Positions 8,194 to 16,683 of a stretch of 64,000 bases of DNA are shown piece by piece. The first letter of the stretch is position 1, and every line of letters starts with the position of its first letter. The notes beneath the pieces were generated by a model. The model had not been told where the DNA came from. It searched no databases and saw nothing but the letters and a program-made list of their open reading frames with translations. The DNA is from Rhodoferax aquaticus (lineage in GTDB: Bacteria; Pseudomonadota; Gammaproteobacteria; Burkholderiales; Burkholderiaceae_C). The DNA lies in the NCBI RefSeq assembly GCF_006974105.1, contig NZ_CP036282.1, positions 2,852,001-2,916,000 of the forward strand, read 5' to 3'. The translations under genes and the position numbers were made by a program.

Positions 8194-9330
8194 ATGAAGT
8201 TGAACACTATTGCGGCCGCAGTTATCGCACTGTCTACCGGGGTCGCATTTGCCCAAAACGCTGTTGTCACCATCGCCCACGTTGGACCAACAAGCGGCGC
8301 TATCGCGCATTTGGGTAAAGACAATGAAAACGGCGCTATCCTCGCTGTTGAAGAACTGAATAAAGCTGGCGTTACCATTGGCGGCAAAAAAGTCACCATC
8401 AAATTGATGACTGAAGACGACGCAGCCGATCCAAAGCAAGGTACTGCAGTTGCCCAAAAATTGGCTGATGCCAAGGTTTCCGGCGTGGTCGGTCACTTGA
8501 ACTCTGGTACCACCATTCCTGCTTCCAGCATCTACTCTGACGCTGGCATCCCCCAAGTTTCCCCATCTGCAACCAACCCCAAGTACACACGCCAAGGCTT
8601 CAAGACAGCCTTCCGTTTGGTGGCTGACGATGCGCAATTGGGCGGCACACTGGGCAAGTACGCTGTTAAAGAACTCAAAGGTAAGGCGATTGCCGTTATC
8701 GATGACCGTACCGCTTACGGCCAAGGCGTAGCACAAGAGTTCACCAAGGCAGTTAAAGAAGCCGGCGGCACCGTGGTTGCTACCGAATTTACAACTGACA
8801 AGGCAACTGACTTCTCCGCTATCCTGACCACTATCAAGGGCAAGAAAGCTGACGTCGTGTTCTTCGGCGGTATGGACGCTGTTGCAGGCCCCATGTTGCG
8901 TCAAATGAAATCCTTGGGCATCAACGCCAAGTTCATGGGCGGCGACGGCATCTGCTCTACAGAATTGGTGAAGTTGGGTGGCGACGCTATCGCTGACAAC
9001 CAAGTGTATTGCGCTGAAGCTGGCGGTGTTGAAGGCCAACAAAAGGTCGGCATGGAAGCCTTCAAGACCAAGTTCAAGGCTAAGTTCGGTACCGACGTGC
9101 AAGTGTACGCACCCTACGTGTATGACGGCGTGAACCTGATGGTTGCCGCCATGGTCAAGGCTGGTTCTTCTGACCCAGCTAAGTACCTGCCTGTGTTGGC
9201 AGCTACTAAAGACTACAAGGGCGTCACTGGCAACATCTCTTTTGATGCCAAGGGCGACATCTTGAACGGCGCTTTGACATTGAAGACAGTTAAGGGCGGC
9301 AAGTTGACTGACCTGGCTGTTATTCGCTAA
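8194..9330 (+). CDS. Branched-chain amino acid ABC transporter substrate-binding protein
   Basis: A 378-residue periplasmic binding protein of the LivJ/LivK type (type I periplasmic fold). A signal peptide covers residues 1-20 (cleavage at AFAQN). Family blocks are HVGPTSGAIAHLGKDNENGA, VGHLNSGTTIPASSIYSDAG, PSATNPKYTRQG and YAPYVYDGVNLMVAAM. GGAG lies about 6 bases before the ATG. Codon use is strongly biased (GTTGTC, AAG and GGC runs), suggesting high expression. It stands alone here without livHMGF and ends in a clear terminator, as expected for a free binding protein serving a transporter encoded elsewhere. Confidence 0.93.
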   Translation: MKLNTIAAAVIALSTGVAFAQNAVVTIAHVGPTSGAIAHLGKDNENGAILAVEELNKAGVTIGGKKVTIKLMTEDDAADPKQGTAVAQKLADAKVSGVVGHLNSGTTIPASSIYSDAGIPQVSPSATNPKYTRQGFKTAFRLVADDAQLGGTLGKYAVKELKGKAIAVIDDRTAYGQGVAQEFTKAVKEAGGTVVATEFTTDKATDFSAILTTIKGKKADVVFFGGMDAVAGPMLRQMKSLGINAKFMGGDGICSTELVKLGGDAIADNQVYCAEAGGVEGQQKVGMEAFKTKFKAKFGTDVQVYAPYVYDGVNLMVAAMVKAGSSDPAKYLPVLAATKDYKGVTGNISFDAKGDILNGALTLKTVKGGKLTDLAVIR

Positions 9331-9372
9331 TCAAGCACCCCTGCATTGGCAACGCAAGTTGCCAAGCAAACT

Positions 9373-9402
9373 AAGCGCACTGCCTGCAGTGCGCTTTTTT
9401 TT
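9373..9402 (+). terminator. Rho-independent terminator after the LivK-type gene
   Basis: GCGCACTGC and GCAGTGCGC form a 9-bp perfect stem with a 2-base loop, followed by eight T, about 45 bases after the stop codon. Confidence 0.9.
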
Positions 9403-9442
9403 CGTCTGCTAGTAGCGGTTGCGCCCCATGCGCGCACCCAGT

Positions 9443-10345
9443 TCAGTGTTCTGGTGCCTGGTTGGCCCACACAAAGCCATCTCGCCCAGCAGCCTTGGCA
9501 GCATAGAGCGCCTTGTCCACCAAACCATACGCACTGCGGGCATCGTCTTGCGGGTGCAGCATGCGCATGCCAGCAGAGCAGGTGTAGCCAAACTTGGGGG
9601 CTTCAGGCAGCGGCTTTGAGGTGCGCACTTTGTCCAAAATGCGCTTGATGGCGTGCTCCAAGGTCTGCACCTCTACACCCGGGAACAGCAGCAAAAACTC
9701 CTCGCCCCCTACGCGGCCAAAGCCATCTTCGCGGCGCAACACCTTTTGCACCGTGCGTGCGAAATGGCGCAGCACCGTATCGCCGCCTTGGTGGCCATAG
9801 GTGTCGTTCACTTGCTTGAAATGGTCTAAGTCAATCAACACCACACCACACGAGCGACCGTCGTTGCGCAGCTCATCCAAGCGCTGGTCTAACAGCTCCA
9901 TGATGTGGCCCCGGTTGCTAATGCCGGTGAGCACATCGGTCTGTGCGGCGCGCTGTGCAATGTCACGCGCTTGGCGCAGCAGGCGCGAGCGGGTTTTGAG
10001 CTCAGAAATATCACTCGCAATGCACAGCAGCCAGCCATTGGCTTGCACGGTCTCGGTCATCCAGACCCAACGTCCATCGGTGAGGTCTGTCTCAAACGCG
10101 CGAAACGGCTGCTTACCCCGGCGCGAGCTGGCCGAGGCCAGCCAAGTCTCAAAATCTAAAGTTTGAATCTGGGTGCCCACACCCTCTTTGAAATTGCTGC
10201 GCACCAAGTCAGTCCAACTCAGCTGCGGCACATTGGGCACCGCGTAGGCTTGGCGAAACGCGGGGTTGGCGTAGCGCAGGTTGTCTTTCTCGTCAAACAG
10301 CGACACCAACACGGGTGAGGTCTCATGCAAACTCATCATTTGCAT
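9443..10345 (-). CDS. PAS-GGEEF diguanylate cyclase
   Basis: A 300-residue cytosolic protein. A PAS-like sensor covers about residues 5-125 (SPVLVSLFDEKDNLRYANPA). The GGEEF domain follows, with DVLTGISNRG near 136, LIDLDHFKQVNDTYGHQGGD and the active loop VGGEEF. The allosteric I-site (RxxD five residues before GGEEF) is not present in standard form: the residues there are RREDGFGRVGGEEF, which contains RRED at a slightly different spacing. It should make cyclic di-GMP. No membrane segment is present. It is divergent from glnS. Confidence 0.92.
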   Translation of the reverse strand: MQMMSLHETSPVLVSLFDEKDNLRYANPAFRQAYAVPNVPQLSWTDLVRSNFKEGVGTQIQTLDFETWLASASSRRGKQPFRAFETDLTDGRWVWMTETVQANGWLLCIASDISELKTRSRLLRQARDIAQRAAQTDVLTGISNRGHIMELLDQRLDELRNDGRSCGVVLIDLDHFKQVNDTYGHQGGDTVLRHFARTVQKVLRREDGFGRVGGEEFLLLFPGVEVQTLEHAIKRILDKVRTSKPLPEAPKFGYTCSAGMRMLHPQDDARSAYGLVDKALYAAKAAGRDGFVWANQAPEH

Positions 10346-10511
10346 GGTGACGCTGTCTAAATTAGATTGCCCCCGGCTAATACGCTTCTCCTAGAAATGC
10401 TTGAGCGCAAGTGAACTGCGCGTTGAACAAACATCATAGCCACGGCGGCGCTATCAAGCAATGAGCAACTCAGCCAATAGACAAAGGCTTCTCCGGTCTA
10501 AAATCAAGCGC

Positions 10512-12359
10512 ATGAGCATCCCCACACCCGCCAACGCCAAGCCCGCTGCCAAGTCCGCAGCCCCCGAAGCCGTAAAACCCAGCAACTTTTTGCGTCAGAT
10601 CATCGAATCTGATCTCGAAAAAGGCACCTACGCACAACGCCGCTGGGCAGGCACCCCGGGAGATGCCGCCCACCATGCCAAAGGCGAGCCTGACACCGCC
10701 AAAATCCGCACCCGCTTTCCGCCCGAGCCCAATGGCTACCTACACGTAGGCCACGCCAAAAGCATCTGCCTGAACTTTGGCCTGGCGCGTGACTACGGTG
10801 GCGTGTGCCACCTGCGCTTTGACGACACCAACCCCGAAAAAGAAGACCTAGAATACGTCAACAGCATTGTTGACGCCATCAAATGGCTGGGCTTTGACTG
10901 GAACGGCAGCCAAGGCGACTACAGCGCCGCCCCCTACCAAGCCAGCGACTACTTCGACTTTATGTACCGCGCTGCCGAATACTTGGTAGAAGCCGGCCAC
11001 GCCTATGTAGACGAGCAAACCGCAGAGCAAATGCGCGCCAACCGTGGCGACTTTGGCAAGCCCGGTATCGACAGCCCCTTCCGCAGCCGCACCCCCGCTG
11101 AAAACCTAGCCCACTTTCGCGAAATGCGCGACGGCAAGCACGAAGACGGCTCCATGGTGCTGCGCGCCAAGATCGACATGGCCAGCCCCAATATCAACAT
11201 GCGCGACCCGGCCATCTACCGCATCCGCCGCGCCACCCACCACAACACGGGCGACACCTGGTGCATCTACCCCATGTACACCTTTGCGCACCCCATTGAG
11301 GACGCGCTAGAGCAAATCACCCACTCCATCTGCACGCTGGAGTTTGAAGACCAACGCCCGTTTTATGACTGGCTGATGGACCGCCTGTGCGAAGGTGGCC
11401 TGCTGGCCAACCCCGCGCCCAAGCAATACGAGTTTGCCCGCCTCAACCTCACCTACGTCATCACCAGCAAGCGCAAGCTCGCCCAGCTGGTGTACGACCA
11501 CAAAGTGAGCGGCTGGGACGACCCCCGCATGCCTACCATCGTCGGCCTGCGCCGCCGCGGCTACACGCCCGCCGCACTGCAACTGTTTGCCGAGCGCATT
11601 GGCGTGACCAAGAGCGACAGCTGGATCGACTACAGCACCCTAGAAGGCTGCCTGCGCGAAGACCTAGAGACCGTGGCCCACCGTGGCTTTGCCGTGCTCA
11701 ACCCCGTGAAACTGGTGCTCACCAACTGGGGCGAAGTGTTTGCCGCACAAGGTGGCGACGCCTACCTAGAGCCCTGCACCCAGCCCGTGCTGCCCCACCC
11801 CGCCGACGGCGCCCCCGTGGCCGAACGCCACTTCACCCTGGGCAAAGAAGTGTGGATCGAGCGCGAAGACTACGAAGAAACGCCCCCCAAAGGCTACAAG
11901 CGCCTGTACCCCGGCAACAAAGTGCGCCTCAAAGGCGGCTTTGTCATCGAATGCACCGGCGCCAACCGTGACGCCACAGGCAACGTGACCGAGGTGCTGG
12001 CCACCGTCATCCCCGACACCAAGAGCGGTACCCCCGGCTCCGCCACCGTCAAAGCCAGCGCCGCTATCTCATGGGTAGGCGTGGCCAACGGCGTGAGCGC
12101 CGAAGTGCGCATGTACGACCGCTTGTTCCTAGACGCCCAGCCCGACGCAGGCGGCAAAGATTTTATTGAGAGCCTGAACCCCAACAGCCTGAAAGTGGTA
12201 ACCGCGATTGTTGAGCCATCCTTGGCGAATGCAGTGCCGGACCAAAAGTTCCAGTTTGAGCGCCACGGCTACTTTGTGGCCGACCGCGTGGATCACGTTC
12301 AAGGCACTAAGCCGGTGTTTAACTTGGCGGTGGGGTTGAAGGACTCCTGGGGGAAATAG
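10512..12359 (+). CDS. glnS: Glutaminyl-tRNA synthetase
   Basis: Class I aminoacyl-tRNA synthetase of 615 residues from the ATG at 10512; an upstream GTG-type frame start at 10461 adds 17 residues outside the family. PPEPNGYLHVGHAKS carries the HIGH signature and VITSKRKLAQL the KMSKS-equivalent. The catalytic core is followed by the anticodon-binding beta-barrels (ERHFTLGKEVWIEREDYEE, KGYKRLYPGNKVRL), and the protein ends at the usual place (LAVGLKDSWGK). A Pro/Ala/Lys-rich leader of about 25 residues precedes the conserved NFLRQIIESDL. Confidence 0.97.
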   Translation: MSIPTPANAKPAAKSAAPEAVKPSNFLRQIIESDLEKGTYAQRRWAGTPGDAAHHAKGEPDTAKIRTRFPPEPNGYLHVGHAKSICLNFGLARDYGGVCHLRFDDTNPEKEDLEYVNSIVDAIKWLGFDWNGSQGDYSAAPYQASDYFDFMYRAAEYLVEAGHAYVDEQTAEQMRANRGDFGKPGIDSPFRSRTPAENLAHFREMRDGKHEDGSMVLRAKIDMASPNINMRDPAIYRIRRATHHNTGDTWCIYPMYTFAHPIEDALEQITHSICTLEFEDQRPFYDWLMDRLCEGGLLANPAPKQYEFARLNLTYVITSKRKLAQLVYDHKVSGWDDPRMPTIVGLRRRGYTPAALQLFAERIGVTKSDSWIDYSTLEGCLREDLETVAHRGFAVLNPVKLVLTNWGEVFAAQGGDAYLEPCTQPVLPHPADGAPVAERHFTLGKEVWIEREDYEETPPKGYKRLYPGNKVRLKGGFVIECTGANRDATGNVTEVLATVIPDTKSGTPGSATVKASAAISWVGVANGVSAEVRMYDRLFLDAQPDAGGKDFIESLNPNSLKVVTAIVEPSLANAVPDQKFQFERHGYFVADRVDHVQGTKPVFNLAVGLKDSWGK

Positions 12360-12390
12360 GCGTTGAGTTACTTGAAAGCACCAACACCAA

Positions 12391-12996
12391 ATGCCACCCA
12401 CCTTAGATGAGTTCAAACAATTACTCGCCACTAAGCAGGTACGCGAGATAGCCGAAGAAATCGTTATTGGCGGGGATGCAATACACGTCTCAAACGAACA
12501 ACTGCAGTTTATTCAAGATGAGATTTGTGCCAAGTTTGGATTAGTGAAAAATGATTTGACGCTACATGTCGTAGGGTCAGCAAAACTTGGCTATTCCATA
12601 GTCGAAAAAACAGGGCAGGAATCTGGGTTCAAGCCCAGGTACCGCTCCTATAGACATGGGCAGTCTGATGTGGACATTGCAGTTGTAAGTGGCAAGCTTT
12701 TTCAAATACTTTGGCATGAGCTGGCGGTTTATTCGCATGGTTCGAGGCCATTCCCATGGGAAAGCAAGCGACTGGGCGATTACATGCTCATCGGATGGTT
12801 GCGTCCTGATCACTTTCCCAAAATACCAAGTCCAAGCAAATTGGCCTCATGGTCTGAGGTGTTTCGGAGCCTATCTACCAACCACAGGCTGGATTACAAA
12901 AAGTATTCTGGTGGGCTGTACTTCTCACGCCAACACCTTTTGAGATACCACGAAAGAGCAATTCTTGAGTGTCAACATCTGGAGAACAAATTATGA
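12391..12996 (+). CDS. Predicted nucleotidyltransferase-fold protein paired with DUF262
   Basis: A 201-residue protein of a family I cannot name. The central motif VVGSAKLGYS (residues 53-62) followed by GQSDVDIAVVS (about 90-100) is the hG[S]x(n)[D]hDhh pattern of polymerase-beta nucleotidyltransferases, with the paired acidic residues present. The C-terminal half is rich in Trp, Arg and Tyr (FPWESKRLGDYMLIGWLRP). The coding sequence is clearly AT-richer than its neighbours: 12541-12600 is 38% G+C against 63% for 11641-11700 in glnS. Its stop overlaps the ATG of the DUF262 gene (ATGA), so the two are co-translated. A toxin-antitoxin or defence role is inference. Confidence 0.65.
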   Translation: MPPTLDEFKQLLATKQVREIAEEIVIGGDAIHVSNEQLQFIQDEICAKFGLVKNDLTLHVVGSAKLGYSIVEKTGQESGFKPRYRSYRHGQSDVDIAVVSGKLFQILWHELAVYSHGSRPFPWESKRLGDYMLIGWLRPDHFPKIPSPSKLASWSEVFRSLSTNHRLDYKKYSGGLYFSRQHLLRYHERAILECQHLENKL

Positions 12997-14012
12997 AAAC
13001 AAGTGCGTCTAACAAGAAAGTACGTGAACTCATTCAGATGGTCCGTAATGCACGCCTGATCCCGCGCCCAGAGTTTCAACGACGACTGGTATGGACAAAC
13101 TCTGACAAGGCTAAGCTAATTGACACTGTCCTTAAAGGGTACCCGTTCCCGGAAATTTACTTAGCGAATGGTGAACTCAATATAGAAACGGGCGATGGGA
13201 CGCAGCTGCTTGTTGATGGTCAACAACGAGTTACTACACTGGTTGAATACTTCGAGGGAAACCCGAGGCTTTCATTGAAAGGCAACACTCCATACTCCAA
13301 CTTGGAAGAGGATGAGAAGAGAAGATTTTTGGACTATGACGTGGCGGTTAGAGATTTGGGAGATATCTCAAGTGCTCAAATCATCGAGGTTTTCAAGCGC
13401 ATCAACTCAACTGCATATGGCCTAACGGACATCGAAGTTAACAACGCTCTGTACAACGGCGCACTAAAAACATTCGCTGACCGTTACGCCTCCAACGAGT
13501 TCTTTGATATACATAGGGTGTTTCGTGCTGAAGACCTTAAACGTATGGGGGACCTCAAATATGTGCTTCAACTTATAGCGAGCATGATGGGGGGGTACTT
13601 CAATCGAGACGATGCTTTGGAAGAACTGTTAAGCACTTACAACGATGAATTTCCAATGGAGCAAGAAATTGCTAAACGGTTGGACCAAACGCTTGCTTTC
13701 ATCGATGAATGTGGCTTTGACAGCAAATCTCGAGTTTGGAAACGAAATGACCTGTTCACTTTGATCGTCGAAATAGATCGCGCCTTTGGCGAAGGGTTAC
13801 CGCTACAACCAAGCGTTGTAGTTGAATCACTTAACGCGTTCTTCAAGACGGTAGACCAAGGTAGCCTCGAATCGGGAGATCTTGTTGCGGCCACCTACTA
13901 CAAAGCCGCCGTTCAAGCCTCCAACGATCGGATAAACCGTGAACGCCGGGGGCAGATCATTAGAGATGTTTTGCGGGGTGTTGAGCCGTTAAACCATCTT
14001 CTTGGGGTTTAG
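12993..14012 (+). CDS. DUF262 (GmrSD N-terminal-like / ParB-fold) protein
   Basis: A 339-residue protein. The ATG at 12993 has GGAG eight bases upstream and overlaps the previous stop as ATGA; a GTG at 12969 is less likely. The DUF262 signature is clear: IPRPEFQRRLVWTNSDKAKLIDTVLKG is the family entry (shown here only by position, residues about 23-50), then PFPEIYL and LLVDGQQRVTTL (residues 69-80). FKRINSTAYGLTDIEVNNALY matches the usual FxxlNsxG block. Unlike GmrSD or BrxU it has no DUF1524 HNH nuclease domain, so any cutting would have to come from a partner or from the ParB-like NTPase fold. AT-rich like its partner. Confidence 0.85.
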   Translation: MKTSASNKKVRELIQMVRNARLIPRPEFQRRLVWTNSDKAKLIDTVLKGYPFPEIYLANGELNIETGDGTQLLVDGQQRVTTLVEYFEGNPRLSLKGNTPYSNLEEDEKRRFLDYDVAVRDLGDISSAQIIEVFKRINSTAYGLTDIEVNNALYNGALKTFADRYASNEFFDIHRVFRAEDLKRMGDLKYVLQLIASMMGGYFNRDDALEELLSTYNDEFPMEQEIAKRLDQTLAFIDECGFDSKSRVWKRNDLFTLIVEIDRAFGEGLPLQPSVVVESLNAFFKTVDQGSLESGDLVAATYYKAAVQASNDRINRERRGQIIRDVLRGVEPLNHLLGV

Positions 14013-14055
14013 AGGTAGGCTCGCCTACCACTCACTCTTTTGAGGGCAAAGATAC

Positions 14056-14595
14056 GTGCCACCCCAACCCACCCTCCACTTCTGGTTCGAAGAGCTAACC
14101 CCCAAGCAGCACTTCGTCAAAGACGCCGCGCTGGACAAAACCATTCGCGCGCGGTTTGGCGCCACGCTGGAGGCGGCTGCCAAGTGTGAGCTGTTTGCCT
14201 GGCGCGCCACGGCTGAGGGACGTTTGGCAGAAATCATTGTGCTGGACCAGTTCTCGCGCAACGTGTACCGCGACACGCCCCGCGCCTTTGCGCAAGACGC
14301 GCAGGCCCTGGTGCTGGCGCAAGAGCTGGTGGCCAGCGGGCAAGATCAAAGCCTGCCCATAGAGCAGCGCAAGTTTGCGTACATGCCCTACATGCACAGC
14401 GAGTCCGCGCTGGTGCACACGCAAGCCGTCACCCTGTTTTCGCAACCCGGCCTAGAAGACAACCTGCGCTTTGAGCTACAGCACAAAGCCATCATCGACC
14501 GCTTCGGCCGCTTCCCCCACCGCAACACCATCTTGGGCAGAACCTCCACGCCTGAAGAGCTGGCTTTCTTAAGCGAGCCAGGCTCTTCGTTCTAG
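14056..14595 (+). CDS. DUF924 family protein
   Basis: A 179-residue protein starting at GTG. It has the full family pattern: LHFWFEELTPKQHFVKDAALD (start), LAEIIVLDQFSRNVYRDTPRAFAQD in the middle, and YMPYMHSESALVHTQ with IIDRFGRFPHRN at the end. DUF924 proteins are TPR-like helical proteins of unknown role found across proteobacteria. It is 43 bases after the DUF262 gene but with normal high G+C, so it probably belongs to the chromosomal backbone. A hairpin repeat begins 15 bases after its stop. Confidence 0.88.
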   Translation: MPPQPTLHFWFEELTPKQHFVKDAALDKTIRARFGATLEAAAKCELFAWRATAEGRLAEIIVLDQFSRNVYRDTPRAFAQDAQALVLAQELVASGQDQSLPIEQRKFAYMPYMHSESALVHTQAVTLFSQPGLEDNLRFELQHKAIIDRFGRFPHRNTILGRTSTPEELAFLSEPGSSF

Positions 14596-14610
14596 GCTTG
14601 CGCTAAGGCA

Positions 14611-14669
14611 ATTGCTACGCATTTGGTAGCTACTTGCGCATATTCCATGCGCGCCAGAGGCCAATTTGA
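14611..14669 (+). repeat. Dispersed hairpin repeat, copy a
   Basis: Reads TGGTAGCTACTTGCGC then ATTCCATGCGCGCCAGAGGCCAATTT. It shares the core with copies b-h. It lies between DUF924 and mntA. Confidence 0.75.
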
Positions 14670-14703
14670 CACATAGACAAGGCGCTCCGGTAAACTCCCA
14701 CCC

Positions 14704-15012
14704 ATGCACCCCGCTATTTCCCAACACCGTTCTGGCATCTCTGCCATTTGCCAGCGCTACCGCATTCAGCGCTTGGACGTGTTTGGCTCGGCAGCGCGGG
14801 CGGATGACTTTGACCCCGCCAACAGTGACGCAGACTTCTTGGTCGAATTTGCACCGGGCGTGCAGCCAGGACTGAATTCGCTGTTTGGTGCCAAAGCCGA
14901 CCTAGAGGCCCTGCTGGGTCGCGGGGTGGACTTGGTAGAACCCGGTGCGGTGCGCAACCCCTACGTGTTGGCCAGCATCAATAGCCACCGCGAAGCCATT
15001 TATGCAGCGTGA
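14704..15012 (+). CDS. mntA: MntA-type minimal nucleotidyltransferase antitoxin
   Basis: A 102-residue MNT-domain protein. LDVFGSAARADDF (residues 24-36) and NSDADFLVEF (about 40-49) give the GSxAR and DxD catalytic motif, and GRGVDLVEPGAVRNPYV is the usual C-terminal block. In characterised MntA-HepT modules this enzyme adds AMP to the HEPN toxin and silences it. The toxin gene begins inside its last codons (ATG at 15002), so translation is coupled. Copies a and b of the hairpin repeat flank the pair. Confidence 0.9.
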   Translation: MHPAISQHRSGISAICQRYRIQRLDVFGSAARADDFDPANSDADFLVEFAPGVQPGLNSLFGAKADLEALLGRGVDLVEPGAVRNPYVLASINSHREAIYAA

Positions 15013-15346
15013 CCCGCGCGCATTTCTGTGGGACGTACGCGAGGCCGCGCTGGCTATCCAATCGTTCACCACAGGTTTGGATGTTGCCGCCTACGAGGCC
15101 AACGCCATGGCACAGGCTGCTGTAGAACGCAAATTTGAAATCATTGGCGAAGCGCTCAACCAGCTATCGAAGCTCGATGGGGCTTTAGCTACCCGCATTC
15201 CAGATTTGCCGCAGATCGTGGCGTTTCGCAACCAGCTGATCCACGGCTATGCCACCGTAAACGTGAGCACCGTTTGGAACATTGCGCAGAACGCCCTGCC
15301 GCCATTGCTCGCCTCAGTGCAAAACCTGTTGGAAGAACTCAACTAG
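15002..15346 (+). CDS. hepT: HepT-type HEPN ribonuclease toxin
   Basis: A 114-residue HEPN (DUF86) protein. The Rx4HxY active site is present as RNQLIHGY (about residues 79-86), and the helical scaffold is typical (ERKFEIIGEALNQLSK). The start at 15002 (MQRDPRAFLWDVREA) lies 11 bases inside mntA. Members cut RNA unless modified by MntA. All toxin residues look intact, so the module may be active. The stop is directly followed by hairpin repeat b. Confidence 0.9.
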   Translation: MQRDPRAFLWDVREAALAIQSFTTGLDVAAYEANAMAQAAVERKFEIIGEALNQLSKLDGALATRIPDLPQIVAFRNQLIHGYATVNVSTVWNIAQNALPPLLASVQNLLEELN

Positions 15347-15347
15347 G

Positions 15348-15405
15348 TTTGCTACTAATGTAGTAGCTGCTTGCGCATATTCCATGGGCGCTAGAGGCCA
15401 ATTTC
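15348..15405 (+). repeat. Dispersed hairpin repeat, copy b
   Basis: Contains TAGTAGCTGCTTGCGCATAT then TCCATGGGCGCTAGAGGCCAATTT. It begins 2 bases after the hepT stop and ends 15 bases before the GIY-YIG-like gene. Confidence 0.8.
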
Positions 15406-15420
15406 ACTCACAATCTACCC

Positions 15421-15747
15421 ATGGCACGCCGCAAACACCACCACGTCTATGTGATTGAGCTGTCCAAAGACGTGCTGCTGGAGCCCCGCTTTCGAAAAAA
15501 CAACCCAGGCTATGTAGAGGGCAAGCCTTGCGTGTACGTGGGCATGACCGGGCTAGACCCCGATGTGCGCTTTGACAAGCACAAGGCCGGCATCCAAGCC
15601 AACCGCTTCGCCCAACAATACGGCCTGCGCCTGCTGCCCGACCTATTTGAAGCCTTTAACCCCATGTCATACGACGAGGCGGTGGACAAAGAAATAGAAG
15701 TAGCCATAGACCTGCAATCCGCCGGTTTCGGCGTGTGGCAGGCCTAG
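15421..15747 (+). CDS. GIY-YIG-like small protein
   Basis: A 108-residue protein. HHVYVIEL (7-14) and PCVYVGMTGLDPDVRFDKHKAG (about 36-57) resemble the GIY and YIG strands with the following Arg and His of a GIY-YIG domain; the insert between them (about 20 residues) is longer than usual. The late acidic EKEIEVAID-type helix may supply the metal-binding Glu. If the fold is right it could be a nuclease. It starts 15 bases after repeat b and is followed about 33 bases later by repeat c, so it sits as a single gene between two copies. Confidence 0.55.
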   Translation: MARRKHHHVYVIELSKDVLLEPRFRKNNPGYVEGKPCVYVGMTGLDPDVRFDKHKAGIQANRFAQQYGLRLLPDLFEAFNPMSYDEAVDKEIEVAIDLQSAGFGVWQA

Positions 15748-15780
15748 GCGGCGGGATCAAATTGCGCTTGAATGCTGGCG

Positions 15781-15839
15781 CGCTACGGATTTAGTAGCTG
15801 CTTGCGCTTATTCCATGAGCGCAAGCAGCATATTTCGCC
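15781..15839 (+). repeat. Dispersed hairpin repeat, copy c
   Basis: Contains TTTAGTAGCTGCTTGCGC. CTTGCGC and GCGCAAG form a perfect 7-bp stem around TTATTCCATGA, the clearest hairpin of the family. Confidence 0.8.
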
Positions 15840-15846
15840 AAAAACA

Positions 15847-16321
15847 CTAAGGACAAAGCTCAGCCCGCCGCCGCTTGCTTGCGCAGTCCGCCAAGCCACT
15901 CAAGGCTTGGCTAGCGTTCAAACGGGTGTTGCCATCCGCAGAGTGCGCCGCAGCCTCTAAAGCCGCGTGCGCTGGCTCGCCCAGCAAGACCAGCAGTTCG
16001 CCAGCCACGCTGCCAATGACGTTGGTGTCGCGGTCACCCAGCATTTGTACCAAGGTGGGAATGTCGCTCGCGCTCACCTTTTTGCGCACAGCCAGCACGG
16101 TCTTGAGCGTGACTGCTTTTTTGCAGGTGCGCGCCCATGTGCATATTGCTGCGAATGAGCTTGCTGATCTCCGCGTAGCGCTCTGGGTTGGCTGGCGCCG
16201 CGTCGCTAGCGTGGGCGGGCAAGCTGAACAAGCAAATCAAGCCAGCAGCCAAAGCAGCTAGGCCGCAACTGAAAGCCAACACAAGCCGATAAGAGTAGAC
16301 GCGTGGTGTGTGAGCTGGCAT
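15847..16321 (-). pseudogene. Exported HEAT-repeat protein with a frameshift
   Basis: Two minus-strand frames form one protein. From the Met at 16321 (MPAHTPRVYSYR) a signal peptide (hydrophobic core LVLAFSCGLAALAAGLICLF, cleavage near AHASD) leads to PERYAEISKLIRSNMHMG. In the next frame, from about 16120 to 15847, a HEAT-type repeat follows (IPTLVQMLGDRDTNVIGSVA, LLGEPAHAALEAAA). The join is near a run of six A on the minus strand (about 16118-16124); dropping one A links the frames. It could be a real broken gene, a sequencing error in a homopolymer, or slippage. Confidence 0.55.
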
Positions 16322-16375
16322 TGCGAGTTTCCGCTGGAAATGGCTTGTGGGTACATGCTGGTGCATGGTACCCAT

Positions 16376-16683
16376 GGGTGCAGCCTTGCGACCCTGCTTG
16401 CCTACGATAAGCCGGTCAATGCTATGCGTTTTGCAGCGCCTAGGGCAGTGGGTATGGGCGGCCTTTGCCCATTACATCCCCTTACAGTTGACTGGCGTTT
16501 AGGTGGGATTTTTCTGCAAAACCTACATAAACATGTGAAGCGCAAAACACTCGCTTTTTGAACAATCTCGGCACACCACGCAAGCAAGTGGTGCAACGAA
16601 TTTTGGATTGTTCTATGTTGAATTCTTTTACCACCCCCTGTGAAAATGAAAGTGCCGTGACGAGCTTTGCGGGTCGACAAAAA
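16376..16683. other. Intergenic stretch before the NHL lipoprotein
   Basis: No gene is seen. A -35-like TTGACT lies at 16488-16493 but no matching -10 was found. The longer frame of the NHL gene (from TTG 16558) runs through its right part but lacks signal character there. Confidence 0.3.

Noticed and set aside
11387..11971. 194-residue Arg/Pro-rich frame inside glnS
   Set aside because: Shadow of a high-G+C gene; composition bias only.
15421..15747. Ribosomal or sugar-isomerase identity for the small protein
   Set aside because: No such motif is visible; the GIY-YIG-like strands are the only recognisable pattern.
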